64,000 bases of DNA, taken from positions 17,409,131-17,473,130 of the forward strand of contig NC_092795.1 in the NCBI RefSeq assembly GCF_918797505.1, written 5' to 3'. The stretch comes from Bemisia tabaci. Its lineage: Eukaryota; Arthropoda; Insecta; Hemiptera; Aleyrodidae. A program made the position numbers and the translations under genes. The notes beneath the pieces are model-generated. The model had not been told where the DNA came from, did no database searches, and worked only from the letters and a program-made list of their open reading frames with translations. Below are positions 48,705 through 61,839 of the stretch, in pieces; position 1 is the stretch's first letter, and each line of letters starts with the position of its first letter.

Positions 48705-49659
48705 TAGGGCTGTGCGAGTACTCGAATTTCGAGTCGAGTCGAGCCGAGTATCGAGTACTCGACTCGGCTCGAAAGTTAGGTTAGGTTCGAGCGAGTACTC
48801 GAACTCGGCTCGAGTGTCAACAACACGAGTTTTTTTCGAGTATTTCGAGTTTTTTTGAGCCGGAAACGCCGAAAGAGTCCAACTTCCAAACATTTCAATC
48901 ATACTTAAACTATTGTTAGTTTTGCCATCATTTTACGATTGAATAACATCAGAGTCTCGTCGGCAAATTTCTACCATCCGCAGCGCCAACACGCTACCGC
49001 CCGGCGATTTCCTGCCGCGCGCGCGGTTTGTAACTACACGGAGTCATATGAGCGCATTTATGCGCGCGACAAATTTCAACCTGCGGCGGCGACCGCCGCT
49101 TGGAAAACTGAAAGTGAGTACGTGTTTTGGACCTTTTGCGCTCCAGAAAAACGGTGTCGCGGCGGCAGAAAAAAGGTGCTGCGGCTACAAAAATAGGAGT
49201 CGCGCGATTCCAAAAAACGTCGCGGCGACAACTGCCGCCGGCGACACGAATTGCGTGCATAAATGGGCTCTAAAGCCTTTACTTGTGCCGCCCGAAGTTC
49301 CTTTCATGTACGCCGCGCCACGCCGCTTCTTGCCAAGTTTTGTCCTCTTTTCAAAATTAAACCGCGGGAAGTTATTTTAACGCGTTACTGCCGAACATTT
49401 TGTAAGTTTAGTGTAAATCCTTCCTAGTGTGTCATCGCCAATAATTATTAATATCATATTATGAGTCTTGTTTGAAATTATTTGTTGTAGAAAATAGATT
49501 AAATCACGTTTTAAAACTCGAAATTACTCGAACTCGACTCGAGCTCGACTCGGCTCGAGGGTCATTTTCAAAGCTCGAAAAAGCTCGAACTCGGCTCGAC
49601 TTAGTGAAAAAATACTCGAACTCGGCTCGAATCCAAAAAACCAGGCTCGCACAGCCCTA
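48705..49659. mobile_element. Non-autonomous hAT element, 955 bp, 8-bp TSD
   Basis: The ends TAGGGCTGTGCGAG and CTCGCACAGCCCTA are exact 14-bp inverted repeats, flanked by an exact 8-bp duplication ATATAATA (48697-48704 and 49660-49667). Subterminal zones are packed with ACTCGGCTCGA-type words on both sides, possibly transposase-binding repeats. The centre (about 48960-49340) is much more GC-rich than its surroundings and has open frames up to 110 codons, but none resembles a transposase. Confidence 0.9.
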
Positions 49660-50278
49660 ATATAATACTTATCTGGTTATTTATGCTTAATTTATCTCTG
49701 AGAAGGTCACATGACATAGTTATTTGATAGCAAAAAATAAATTAACACACAGAGAATATTTTAGGGTGGACATAAATAAGTACTTAATTAAGCATCTAAT
49801 TAGGAATAAAGTGAACTTTTGAAGAAATTGCACATGCGTTAGAAAATAATTGGAAGTGATTAATGACTGAATTATAAAAATATCTATTTCTTTCACCCCG
49901 CCATTTGATTAAAACTCATTGCTACTCACATGTTTATACTCATATTTGCTAAAGCTGAGGCATTTGGATTCTAGGTCAAAAATCTATGCTGAAAGATCAA
50001 GAAAGAATAACACAGGATGACTAGATAGTTTGACTGAGGATTTATGGTTGGATTCCATTAAATAAGGAGACGAGTCACTATGAACTGCCTCTTAAACAAG
50101 ATTACAGATTCTTGTATTAGACAAGATTGGACTGAACAGACCTATTGCACTACAGCGTTCAAGAATTTTTTTTTTCCTCTATGAAAAATTGCACCATTTT
50201 GATGGTTCAATGATTAACTCCCATCTCAAAAAATCTTGGCTAATGATGTTGCATGGCTCCCAAGAATAAAAGAAAAAT

Positions 50279-50531
50279 CAACGGCAAAAGTCTGCAATCA
50301 CATATCTCATTTGCAGTGTCTGAAAATCTCCGCCTCTATGTTATTTTTTCAAAGGAGAACAAATTGACATCATTCCTTGAAGTTTTTGCAAAATTTTCTT
50401 CAAACGAAGAAGAAAAATTACGGCAGTTTTAAAGAGTTGCGGTTGAGTAGTTTTCCATTTGAAAAATAAAGTATGACAGGAAGTCTGCGGCATCGCAAAC
50501 TGAGTTAAGTGATTGCCAACTTACACTGTCA
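50279..50531. mobile_element. Diverged copy of the ATTT-flanked MITE
   Basis: CAACGGCAAAAGTCTGCAAT (left) and GTGATTGCCAACTTACACTG (right) are degraded forms of the 16032-16283 ends. The internal order is the same as that copy in reverse orientation. Confidence 0.65.
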
Positions 50532-52375
50532 AAGTGCAGAAGGAAATTAGAAAATGCTGGCGAACATTCTGTAGACCATTTCCACTCAGGGATGTCTCAT
50601 TAAAGTGAGCAAGAAAATGAATCCTATGTTTCTCTCATCAATTCTGAATGAAGACTCTTTTTCAAGATATGAAAATGAATAATAAGTGCAATTGAGGAGC
50701 TTCCCTGAGAAAGGGCTCATAATGAAAAATTGCATTTGAGAAAAATGCATTTCAAGTTTCCAAAATTATTTTCTGGCCACTGATGGTGACTTACATTGGA
50801 GGCTGGATTCCACTTTCCAATGTGAAGGTCACCGTCAAAAGCCAGAGAGTAGTAGTGAAAACTTCAAATGCATTTTCCCAAGCGTAATTTTTTGACAACG
50901 GTCTCTTGTTCCGGAAAGCTCCTCAATTATTGTTGGATGGATGCAGAATATATGTATAAAAATTAAGATTTTCTGATTCAGTTATACTAATTGACAAGAA
51001 GGAACAGAGCTTAAGAGCCTAAAGTACAAAACTCAGTAAAGTCTTAAATCATTATAATTAGGAATGTAACCATTTGTGAATAGGTACCGACAATCCTTGA
51101 AGAAAAATAGGAGGGGTGTATACATTGAATATTTTATTAATTTTTTAATCATGGAGACAAAATAATACTCGTTGTCTGAGATTCAATACAAGATTAGGGA
51201 CATTTTTGAAGGTTTTTAAAAAATATGATCATGATGCAATAATGCCTCAGATGCTTTGTGTTCCACATAAAAACCTTGTTGGGAGAGGCACAGGTTGAAA
51301 AATGAAGATTAAATAATGCAGGCATCGAAAAATAGATAGAGATTTATGAAAGTGCTTGCCATCTATATTTATTCACCATTTTTTAGTGGAATTAAAGTCT
51401 TCGGTGGGGATATTGGTGGAAAACATTTGGATGGTGAATTAAAGTGAAGAAAAAAAATATCAGTGAACTTATATCAACTGATAAAGCAATAAATAACAAT
51501 ATAAAAAATAAAAATTATAACAATGAACAGTGAAAGGAGTTATGGTCATGATTTTACACAACTCAATTGTGAAAAGTGGGTCAATCTTAAGCACTAAGCT
51601 TTTTCACTGGAGGGGTATTTTTGTGGAAACAAACTTGACTCATGTGAAAGCAAAGAACTTTCTGCACCCCTGCTAAAAAAATCAGTCAGATAATCTGACA
51701 CTGTGCTGCTGAATAGCGATTCTTATTTACCACGTTAATGAAAGATGGCACGGTCTCCTGTTCTTTGCCATTCCTTTCTGACTGTTCGTACGATCATTTA
51801 AGAAAAATATTTCGACTTCAATCGGTCTAAAGTAATTAGGCTTCCTTGACTGTGTTAAGGACCCCTTTTTTCAAGCAGGGTCTAGTGTGTAATTGAATTG
51901 GAAGATGCAAAAACGTCCTAAGTTCAATTCAGTGTTTCAGAATTTGCATGATTCATAGAAAAAAGTTGATTCAAGAAGTTAGGAGTGTAGAACAATTTTA
52001 TCAAAAGTCCTGCAAATATAATTACTCATTTACTAAGCAGATCGACTTTGTTACGCTCAGTCGTAAAGTGAGACATACCAATACAATTCTGAAATATTGT
52101 GTTGAATATCGGATATTTTCACACAATCCAATTCAATTCTTATGTGAGATTAAGTGATGCCTGATAATAATGCCTCATATTGCACATGTAGATTGACATC
52201 GATGATGTAAGTAAACATGATATAAAAAAATAATGCTATAGAAATATAATACATACATAATAGAAATTTGAAGAAAGGGCCAATATTGGCATCACTTACG
52301 AAAGATATCTAATCAATATGTACTTGAAAATAATCATTACTTAATGATCACATAGAAGAAAAACTGATAAGCCCA

Positions 52376-55300
52376 TTAAAAACTGAACTTGCCTCGAATT
52401 TTGAAAAATCCTAGAGAGCACTTGTTATGTATTAGAGATGTTAATCCAATGTAATTCTCCAGAAGGATTGGTTTGTGTTGAATGTTGCATGGAGTTAGCG
52501 CTGTGACAAGCTCAAGGGCCTTGACAAACTCAGCGTAGAAGTTATCGACACAGTATAATTTTTTTTCTTCTGTGGTGGTTTCTGCAACAAAAAAAAAACT
52601 AAAATTAGCTGGAATTGCAATTTAAGTGAAGAAGGATTTTTGCAATTGAATGATCAGTTGAAACAAGATTACGAAAGCAACCCAGCAAAACTGTTATATT
52701 GGACCAGTCATAATTTCTGTAAGTGCTGGTTCAAAATGAATTCAGTCCAATCCATAAGTTCATCAGGTCTTGCTATCATTTATCTATCACCTTAAAGGAT
52801 GCAGCAATGGACCACTGGGTAAGTGCGAATTTAAGTATTATGATATTAGTTTCTTACTTGAAAATTCAAGTAGAACACAAAGTGTACAAAGAAAATCACT
52901 CCTGAAAGTAACTCCTAACGAAGGCATTAATGGTTTTCAATTCAAATCAAACTTCCTGTTCATGAAAAAACCATATTCTACTTGAGTTAAATGGTGAGCA
53001 CAAACAGTCTTTGCAGTATGAAAATTGGACGAACTGCGCTTCGGCTCAGCTATTGCAAGTAGTTTACACTTTGAGAACCACAGGGTGGGGAGAGAACACA
53101 ACTTATTGAGAAGCCTGCCAAAACAGTCGTGGGGCACGATTTGATTCAGGTGGATTCTAGTTTTTCTTCTGAGGAGGAGACGTTTAATGTGCTAAATAAA
53201 AACGTTAATATCTTAGTTAGAAGTTACTTTCAGTAATTTTCGTTGAGCCAATCGTTTTCCAAATGAAATTTTAGAGAAGAAACATTTATCAGAATTTTTA
53301 AATTTGTACCTTCATCTGTATCTGCATACAGTGGCATTAAGCTTATGAATGGTAGCACATGTTACATAAAGTATCAAGATCACTTTAACTGTAAGCTATC
53401 CATGAATAACAGAGGAAGTAAATAGACTTTTGAATGGTTGCTACCACTTCAAGAATATTGCCCTTCCAGATAAGCTACTTCTGACTCTCCTGAACGCTCT
53501 TTTATAAGTATCCAATACATGTTGCTGGTTCAAACCTGCAGTTTTTTGCAGATAAATCTTTCATGAAACTTTTCACTTCCATGAAGTGCATTCGCTTTGA
53601 GGAGGCATGAGTGCAGAAGGTCCCAAGGGCTCCTCCCCTTTCCCACAAGATCAATCAACTTTCCCTCTTGTTTTACCAAAATGGGCCAGTTGCAAACTTT
53701 TGCTAAAGCAAAAATAAGGGTTTGTTCCTTAATGATAATGTCTCAAAAATTACGATGAGCGCATCAGCAACCTCTGAAATGCACTCCTAACTTCACAATC
53801 TGCGTAAGAAATTTGCGTTTTTTTAAGCCTTCAAAAAGGATACTACAGCATAGGTGAACATTTTGTTAAAGGAGTCATTCCATTCAATCCCTGCTTGACA
53901 TGGCCGACGCTTTGGCGTGCAAATTGAGGAGAGCACTACTCTAACGAAATATGCACCTGTGTCATAGTATCGGTTTTGAGGCGGAAAGCTAGAAAAAACG
54001 TAAATTTCTTATGCAAATTGTGAAGTAAGGAGTGCATTTCAGACTTGGCCGATGCGCTCACTGTGATTCTTGAGACATTTTCTACAAGTAACAACTCTTA
54101 TTTTAGATCTAGCAAAAGTTTGCAACAGGCCCATTTACGATTGCTTCCCCCTGAAAAATTAAATTTTTTTTTTTTTAATTTTACCATTTTGGTAAAAAAA
54201 ACCAGTTAACCCAAAAAATTGAACTTCTTACTTCACTACTAAAGCGCACAGGGTGCACTCCTCCATTTTGTCCCATTTCGTTAGGGTTCCCTTACTCTTG
54301 GCAACTTGTGGCAGTCTTCATATCATGACTTATCACAGGAATTTTGATGTTTTTTTATCCTCCAATCATAAGAGCAAACTCGAGGTCCAAGTAATGTAGG
54401 CGCAGTTTTCAACTGTGTTTAATCAAGAGTAAATTTAAAAATAAAAAATAAATTACCTTTGCACCTCAGCAATGGATGAGAAGTGACGGTGAACCAGGGA
54501 ACATCACTTGAAAACGCATTCCATTTCGTAAGAAAATCAAGTGGTTGGCCATTGTTCCACATAGCACGAACACCTGTCGCATTTCTTGGCCTGGAAAAAT
54601 ATACCACATAAATGTTTCAATTCTCAGGAAACAATAATTTCAAGGATTCAGAAAATAAAAAGTGTAGACTAAAATGACATGAGGTGCATAATGAACGAAC
54701 AATTTTTTTCAAATCTCAGATCTTTTTGGTATTTGACAGTTGGATATTTATTACCTACCGTTATTTGACCCACAAGAGTCTGTGTTGAAAGTCATGCATA
54801 AAGAGAAGGGAGGCGACTCAGCATTGAAAATTTTATAAACTTTAAGGTGAATGCTAATATGTGAATATAAATATTTTTGTAATGGGTGACTGAAAATTAA
54901 ACTATCTTTACAGAGGGCGCATATTTTTTCATTGAATAGATGATTTAAAGTCTGTAGATTATGTTGTACCATTGAATCAGTTTCTCAGTGTTTCTGCTGT
55001 TCTTTTAATTTTAACAAAGATACTGTAGGTGAAATTTTTCTTAATTCCCAATAAGGGGCTATCCCATGAGAAACGCAGGTAAAACTGCGGAGGAACTTCT
55101 GATTAGAAACTTTATGGCAGATTTAATCTACTTGACAAATTTTTACATGGGAGAACAAAATTTACCAGATACACAAGCAGAGCTCATTCAAAATTTTCTT
55201 GAGAAAAAACAAGAATTCGGTGCTTTTTTAATACAAAACATTTTACTGATATTTGATTGAGAAGTCAAAAAATATCTAAAAATTGTTTCGCACGTAAATG

Positions 55301-58300
55301 CATTCAAAGGAATCTTCTTCAATCCACACAGTACTTAAAAGTAGAGTATTTTTCATTGGCATATAATATTTAGAGTATTGTGAGAAGACTAAAATCAATT
55401 TCAACACATAATTAAACTCTTAGAGGACCCTATCAGTAAAACTAAATACACTCAAGTTAAGAAAAATACATGGCCTATTTGCTTGTAAATACCACTAACA
55501 GACTACAAGAAAGTATTGTTATCTGATTCTCTCTGATATTGTGCTCTCATTTAGTAGTGACTATTCCTCTCAAACCTACATTCTTCCATAGAATCAAAAA
55601 CATGCCACTCTAGCCACTTTTTAACGCTGCGCCAGCTTACTGTGAGGAATTTTATCTTGAGTCTTCTACAACAATCAACACTAGATCAACCTACTGAAAA
55701 AAGGAAAGAAAAACTATAACATGCAAAATGACACATAGTATCAAAAGTAAAACTAAAAATAGTGTATTTCCTTCAGAAAATGCACCAAGACACACAATAA
55801 ATATTTTGGAGAAAAAATATGACAATATAACCATAATGCACAACATAAGAAAACAAATCAATAAAGCCTACTATTTGGAAAAAAGACAGAAGAGAAAAAT
55901 ATGATAATCTAACTACAATTTATGGGACTTCACATTATACTGGAGTGACGAACAAAAACAGAGCAAACCTAGCGTCAAACAACACTGACAGAATAAAAAA
56001 AAAACTCCACAAAGCAGCAAAATAACTATATTTACTACCTTGCTTCAAATTCTTTAAGATCCAAAACACGAGAAGATTCCTCTTTCTGGTAGGGTTTGAA
56101 AACACAACTTTTTACAAAATGAGAAAATCCATTTGTGAACCCATTCACACGACTGAGCAAATAAAAAGAAAGAAAGAAGACACTTTATTAAAAATCCATT
56201 TTGAGATTCTCACAAGAAGAGATTAGTTCATGCAACATGAAAAACTCAGATACTGAAACAATTTTTGATTGAGAGTGTGTGTGAATGAATGTTTATTTTC
56301 CAATGGGATGGTGATATACCTTTTGATTTTGAAGACTCTCGATAGAAAGCAGTGCCAAGAAATCCAAAACTCTAACCCTGACATAATTTTTAGCAGCTTT
56401 AACTCAAGGAAAAATCAGAGATGCTATCCAAAGTAACAAGGAAGAAAAGGCTGATAAGAAAACCCAATTACGTACATATTAAAGTTTCTTCAGGGATGAA
56501 GATTTGCCTTAGAAAATCAGCAGATGAAAAATTTTTTACTGCAGGAAGATATTCTTGACGTTTTCAACTTTCTCAATTGAAACCTCTGAGATCGGTGTTT
56601 ACTTCAAGTTATCTTTAAGTGATACAAGTAGAGCTAATTTATACACTTTCTGTTAAACCTAACAAAATTAACCTACATAAAGTCAAACACCTGTGAGAAT
56701 CCTTGTCTAAAACAATAATTTGAAATCAACAAAAATTTTGAATCATAATTCATAATGACAAGTTTTTAAGAAAAATTTTTGAAGAGGAAATACAATAGAG
56801 AAAATACATAAAGTAATAGGTAGTGTATGGACACGTCGAATTGATCAGGTCATGTACCTCTTGGGGCCCAAAAAAGCAGCCAACCTATGAACTCAAATTA
56901 TCCATCGGTACTACTTTTCACAATTCTGCATAGGATTTGCACAATTCTGCAATTCTGAATTTCTGTAAATTATGAAAGCATGTGGGTATAAAACTTTGAT
57001 TTTGCATAAATTTTCTCAGTTTCAAAGTCTTAATCCTTAAAGACACCTGTTTACAATGCACTGTCGGCCATACTGATTAATCTTTCAAATGTATAGGTTA
57101 GCAGGGGCATTTTTCTAGTGATTTTCGTTTTAGACGTTGTCGCCCTATGGGGCCCGACAAGGTACATAAAACAACGTGTCCATACTCTCCCCATGAGGGT
57201 ACTCTGGTCATAACATCAAAATGACAGGTAGATGGACAGGAACTTTAAAATCAAACACTAAAGACCAAAGAAAAACAAGTTAATGTTGAGTTTGAGGTAG
57301 AGGTGAATTCAATACCCTGTCCAGTGGTCAGTTAGTTGGCATGATCAGAATGTCTATAATCAAATATCTACTGTACTTCCTCTTCTTATTGGTTACTTGC
57401 ACAAGTTGAAGAAGCAATTTAAGAGGCAGATAGCTACATTGAGAGTTTGACCGAAAAGTAAAATATTCAAAATTCGAAAGAGAGGATTGTCACTACGGAG
57501 GATTCTCACAATAAGAGGGTATAGGTACTTACGGAACAATGGAGCCACTAGGATACACTAAATCTCCATTTATGACAGTATCAATAATATTCAAAGGCAC
57601 TCTTTTGGAATCTAACATTTTCAGAGCGATAAAATCATATTTTACTATGATGAGCTCATCCGTAGTGAGAAGAACCAGTCTTTCTTTTTCATTGTCCCAT
57701 AGGCTGATTCTGTTAAATGCAAAAATAAAAAGCACAACGTTAAATATGAAACAAGTTGCAGGATATTTTAGGAGCCTTCCCCAACAAAAAAATGATATTG
57801 AAAATTTTTCAAGTTGATAAAGACAAAATAAATAATCAAGACTCCATTATGCTGTTTATCTTTTATAAATTGGTTGCTTGTGGAGGTTTGAAATTTTTTG
57901 AAAATTCCTCTACAGGTATAAACAACTTTTTGTTAAAGCTTAAATTAGCAAGTCTGTCCAACGTTGGTTTGGACGGAATATTTTCCTATATCTTTTGTCT
58001 ATTTATAAGACATCATGAGAAAAACATTTTAATATAAGAGGCTGCAAAGCAGCAACAGTTACTATTGAGAATGATGGTCACTACAAGTTACAGTATTCTT
58101 AGCGCAGGTACCCATAAAATTGAAATGAATGATAGTTTCTTCCAGTAAAGCTTTCTAAACAATCTAATTTGATGACCACCACAGAGCCTTTTGTCTACCA
58201 AAGGGCCCAAGCACCAACAACTCACAAGCTGTGAAAATTATGATAAGCGATCTATTATGTGTCATAATATTCTTTAGAAACCATAACTCCAGTGGCTGTG

Positions 58301-60054
58301 GCGCTTGGGCCCTATTATAAATGACTAATTGAGGGGCTTTGTGGACAAGACAGATAAGTGCCGTTTTTTAAAAAATTGAGTTATTCATGAACTCAACTGC
58401 AACTAGTTTCAAGTATATTCTGTGAAAAATTCACAACTAAAATCCAGCTTTAAAGCATCAAAAAGTGACTTCAATCTTCCTTTCTGCCATAAGGTTCCAT
58501 GTAATTTGGAAACTTTAAACACAAATTTCTTTAAATAGTAATTTAAAAACTTTCCTTAAATACTGCACTTATGCGCCTTGTCCTCCAAGCCCCTCAATTT
58601 AATTTTGTATGATGTAAAATAACAAATATTGACCTTTATTCTATGAAAATTGGGCAGGAAGGACTTTGATACCTTTATATTCTGCTTAAATTCGGGATTA
58701 AGGCACTTGCAATTTTCATGAAAGCGACTCTTCGGGGGCCACGACTGTAATATGTTTGGTGCAAGTAGAATGTCAGTTATCACAACCGTCATTATCCACC
58801 CCACCTTCAGGGAAAGAATTGAGGTGGGACCTAAAGGCATTTCATTAAGTCAGTTATGAGTCACCAATGCCCATTTTACGATCACTGTTAATGTTCATAA
58901 ATGTGTATTGTTTATAGGACAGAGTGGTCAATAGGTATATCGGTTCAGATCAAACACACAGAATCTGAAATTTGTTCAATACTTGATTCCTTTGTGGATG
59001 ACTGAGTAAAATGTAAAACACTCACTCTGTAAGAAGCCAAGCTCCTAGGAGTTTCCCAATTTTGTCATTTACGAGTTCTTTGGAGCACTCGTCTATTGCC
59101 CTTTTGACAAATCCTTCTCGAGACGCAAAAAATGTGCTTGCATCGTCACCAGACCAGGGCATGACAGCATCTTTTGGACGGGCTAAAAGAGAATGAAGAT
59201 AATGGTTAATTTTTATTAATAGATAAAAATTAAGTAAATTAAAATAAAATCTTAATTGATTTCAACTCTACCGTCTACTGCGAAGAGGATCTTGTTGTTA
59301 CAGATACCTGGAGACGCTGAACTCTAACAGAGGTTTGGGTTAGTTGGGGTTATCGGTGCTTGTGCAAGCAGAGGGTATTGACTCCAAAGTGTCCACACTA
59401 GGGCTGAAAACTAAACTAACCCAGAAGCCAGAGACCGAAATGAGCTGATATTTAACAGCAAGCCAAATTTTGAACTGTAAACCAGTTCCAGCAAATAGGA
59501 TGAGCCAAATCTGATTCCAGAATAATGAAGACTGAATGCGAGTGACTTTTCAGTCCAACAGTTTAATGTAAGCTAAGAATTGAGTCGCTGGACTTCTACC
59601 TTGGAGTCATGAACGCCTACCTACTACCCTGAAGTTTATAAAACAAGGCACTGAGCTGCCGAAAAATTTGAACCTAAGTGTATGGCTCCTTTGCTGATTG
59701 ACATTTGATGTGATCCTGTTGCTTACCAGCCTTGTCAAACCATACAAATGATCGGACGTTTCCTGTGACTCGTATTACGCATAGCGAGTAAGCTTTGGAG
59801 AGTTGAAGTGATCATGCGGACAACAGATTCTTACCATTAGAGGACGAGGAAGAGGGAGATTTAGCTCCTGCTTTGGCTTCATCAGCCAATGCGATGTCCA
59901 AGGAAAATAAGCTCGAGTTGTCACTTTGATTAGCAGTAGAACTCTTATCAGCAGACAGGGCATTCTTCTGCTTGCGAACGTCACTGATGCGAAGAGTGGC
60001 ATTGTTGAAATAATCCTGTGGCTCGTCATCTAATGATGTGTCGTACATGGCCAT
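52376..60054 (-). CDS. TPRG1L: TPRG1L-like protein with hSac2 domain
   Basis: Six exons on the minus strand: 59835-60054, 59026-59182, 57533-57709, 56039-56152, 54457-54590 and 52376-52581. All are GT-AG with consistent phase, giving 335 aa. Residues 1-73 are Ser-rich and probably disordered. The hSac2-type domain follows: FASREGFVKRAIDEC, GAWLLTE, LWDNEKERLVLLTTDELIIVKYDF in two parts (about 127-150), VNGFTNGFSHFV, then KWNAFSSDVPWFTVTSHPL. The C-terminus has KPILLENYIGLTSLIHN and ends KIRGKFSF, like the vertebrate TPRG1L end. Vertebrate TPRG1L is a presynaptic vesicle-associated protein; the insect role is not known to me. The ATG at 60054 is followed by a second in-frame ATG two codons on. 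It diverges from an integrin alpha gene 393 bp away. Confidence 0.93.
53681..54134. mobile_element. Foldback element, 454 bp, in TPRG1L intron 5
   Basis: ATGGGCCAGTTGCAAACTTT (left) pairs with AAAGTTTGCAACAGGCCCAT (right). The arms run on for about 150 bp with mismatches, sharing GAAATGCACTCCTAACTTCA / TGAAGTAAGGAGTGCATTTC. The centre is non-coding. Confidence 0.75.
56822..57188. mobile_element. Inverted-repeat element in TPRG1L intron 3
   Basis: AGTGTATGGACACGT (left) pairs with ACGTGTCCATACTCT (right). The arms continue to matching ATGTACCT...GGGCCC and GGGCCC...AGGTACAT blocks. Arms are about 45 bp, the centre is non-coding, and no clear target duplication is seen. Confidence 0.65.
58327..58602. 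repeat. Second inverted pair of the GGCTTGGAGGACAAGG repeat
   Basis: ATTGAGGGGCTTTGTGGACA (58327-) and, on the other strand at 58560-58602, AATTGAGGGGCTTGGAGGAC are inverted copies. Both continue into a TAAGTGC-G-TTT block. It lies in TPRG1L intron 2. The same motif flanks 5680-6622. Confidence 0.6.
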
Positions 60055-60447
60055 GGTTGATTAAACAGAAATCTTCTTGGAAAAATGGAACAAAATACAG
60101 AACTGATCAAAAACTACTTAATCACAATCAAAATAATAACTCTGTTATTATTGTTGTTGTTGCGACTTAACTTTGTCAACGCTACTTACGCTATCTATCG
60201 ACGAAATTTGTTATTTCAGTGACTTTTCGGTCAAATTTCAGCAGCCAATCAAAACTAGTATTCCAGTGTTGTCATTTGATTCCAACTTTTTCATTGGACG
60301 TCAATTTCACGTCATTGTAATGGCTGCCTAACGAACGGTCACTACCCTTTGTTCTTCCTCCACGCATTCTCAAAGAATTCAATGTTTATACTGAAGCGGC
60401 TGAAGTATCATGACGTCTTGAAATTTTCTTTTAGTTCCAGATAAATA
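60055..60447. promoter_or_regulatory. Compact divergent promoter TPRG1L / integrin alpha
   Basis: Only 393 bp separate the two start codons. Within it are CCAAT at 60245-60249 and ATTGG (CCAAT on the other strand) at 60293-60297, plus two ACGTCA half-sites of CRE type (60298-60303 and 60309-60314). No TATA box is evident. Opposed CCAAT boxes between close divergent starts fit a shared bidirectional promoter, by inference. Confidence 0.5.
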
Positions 60448-60617
60448 ATGTATTATTTAATAGGTTTTATAGCATTAGTGATCAAAGATGTGTTGTGCTT
60501 CAATTTGGAAACTCGGATTCCTGTGATCAAGAATGGACGGAAAGAATCATATTTTGGATATTCAGTGGCAGCACATCAGTCAGTCAATGAAGCCATTAAT
60601 AAAATTCAGGATAGCTG
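60448..60617 (+). CDS. Integrin alpha subunit, first coding exon (partial gene)
   Basis: The ATG at 60448 opens a 56-codon exon ending AGC TG|GTAAGT. It begins with a hydrophobic stretch (MYYLIGFIALVIKDVLC) that fits a signal peptide. FNLETRIPVIKNG and SYFGYSVAAHQ follow, the mature N-terminus and first blade start of integrin alpha chains (the FGYSV pattern). The rest (FG-GAP propeller, transmembrane helix, cytoplasmic GFFKR) would lie beyond the window. No second exon was found before 64000, so intron 1 exceeds 3.4 kb. Integrin alpha pairs with beta at the plasma membrane for matrix adhesion. The subtype cannot be told from one exon. It is too short to stand out as an open frame; the call rests on motif plus donor site. 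Confidence 0.75.
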
Positions 60618-61669
60618 GTAAGTGTCCAGGGTTTGAACATTTATTGTATTGTAGTTTTACTTTCATAAATAAATCATGAATAATTGTCCTCTGATTTAAG
60701 AGTGCATCATCGAGGCATGCTCAATCAATGCTCAATTCACTGAAAGTTGGTCAATAGTCAGTTTCAAGTGGTCATCACCTTTTCCTGTATGTTAGAATTT
60801 CAACCAACATCAACTAAGTGAAATGAACCATACTCATACTTAGCCAGCTTTCATTTTCATATCTATTTTACCTCGGTGCATGAATTAAAAATGTAAACAT
60901 TGTAGGACTAAGACATCGTGCGATATTGCTTGGACAACTTGTCCAACGTGCTTCCGCTGGGAGTACCTCCCCTGTTTTCATAGAAAGGGGGTGAGAATTC
61001 TTGTCACAAGTGAAAACATATTTAGCAGAAGCTATTTTTCCGATTTGATATAATCTGATTCATTTTGAAACATTTTGATTGGTACCTTGTGCTTACTATT
61101 TTGCGAGAAACCTTGCGTATTGGAGAAAATTGTGAAGGTCTGGAACAATTTGCACCCCTGTAATGCAGTTCTTCGCAGTTATTATCCGTGACCTTTTAAA
61201 GTGAAGTTATTCCCAGCTTCATGAGGAGACCAATATGAAAGATAAGTAAATAGATTTAAAAATTAAAGTAAATCAAGAACTTCATTGGTTTCTACTTTTT
61301 ATTTGAATTTTTACTTCACTCTCAGTAAGCCTTTCCTAGAACTTTCTACAGTCTTACTGTCTACTGCTCTTCAGAAATGGGAAAAACAAGATATAGGACA
61401 AATGTCTTATCACCCTGAAGTGCATCACTTAGATTAACTGTTGGCCTATTGATTAGCTTATAAGCTGTTGAATGGTGCTGTTTTCTGAGGTGTCTTCAAT
61501 CCAATCTATTTTTTCCTCAGTTCTAGTTAAACAGAGTTTTGGCTTTGCAGCGCTTGAGTTATGGGGGTTCAAAATTAGCAGTAAGGTTCACCCCTCCCTA
61601 ATTTCACAAGTTCCAATACATTCTGCAATTGTTTCCTCTATTCTACGCCAGGTATAAAATCTACCTTGA

Positions 61670-61822
61670 GCCTTGAGGCCTTGTCCACACAAGACCAGTT
61701 CGAGGAACTTCGGGCGAACTTGTTTCAGGAACTTTTTATAACTTACTTGTAATTTGCTCCTCAAACTCCCCCAGTTCACGGGACTAATTCGTCCAAACCA
61801 CGTCGCGTGGATAAGGCCTTAG
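61670..61822. mobile_element. Short MITE, about 150 bp
   Basis: GAGGCCTTGTCCACAC (left) and GCGTGGATAAGGCCTTA (right) are imperfect inverted ends. The interior blocks ACTTCGGGCGAACTT and CCAGTTCACGGGACT are weakly mirrored. Confidence 0.55.
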
Positions 61823-61839
61823 GTTTGGCAATGGTTTAT

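Larger units (their letters stand above)
48280..52375. other. Intergenic, unknown gene to TPRG1L
   Basis: Two convergent genes end on either side. It contains the 955-bp hAT element (48705-49659) and a diverged MITE (50279-50531). The rest is AT-rich with no recognisable gene. Confidence 0.6.

Noticed and set aside
49048..49380. 110-codon frame in the GC-rich core of the hAT element
   Set aside because: The composition reflects GC-rich sequence; no transposase or other motif is present.
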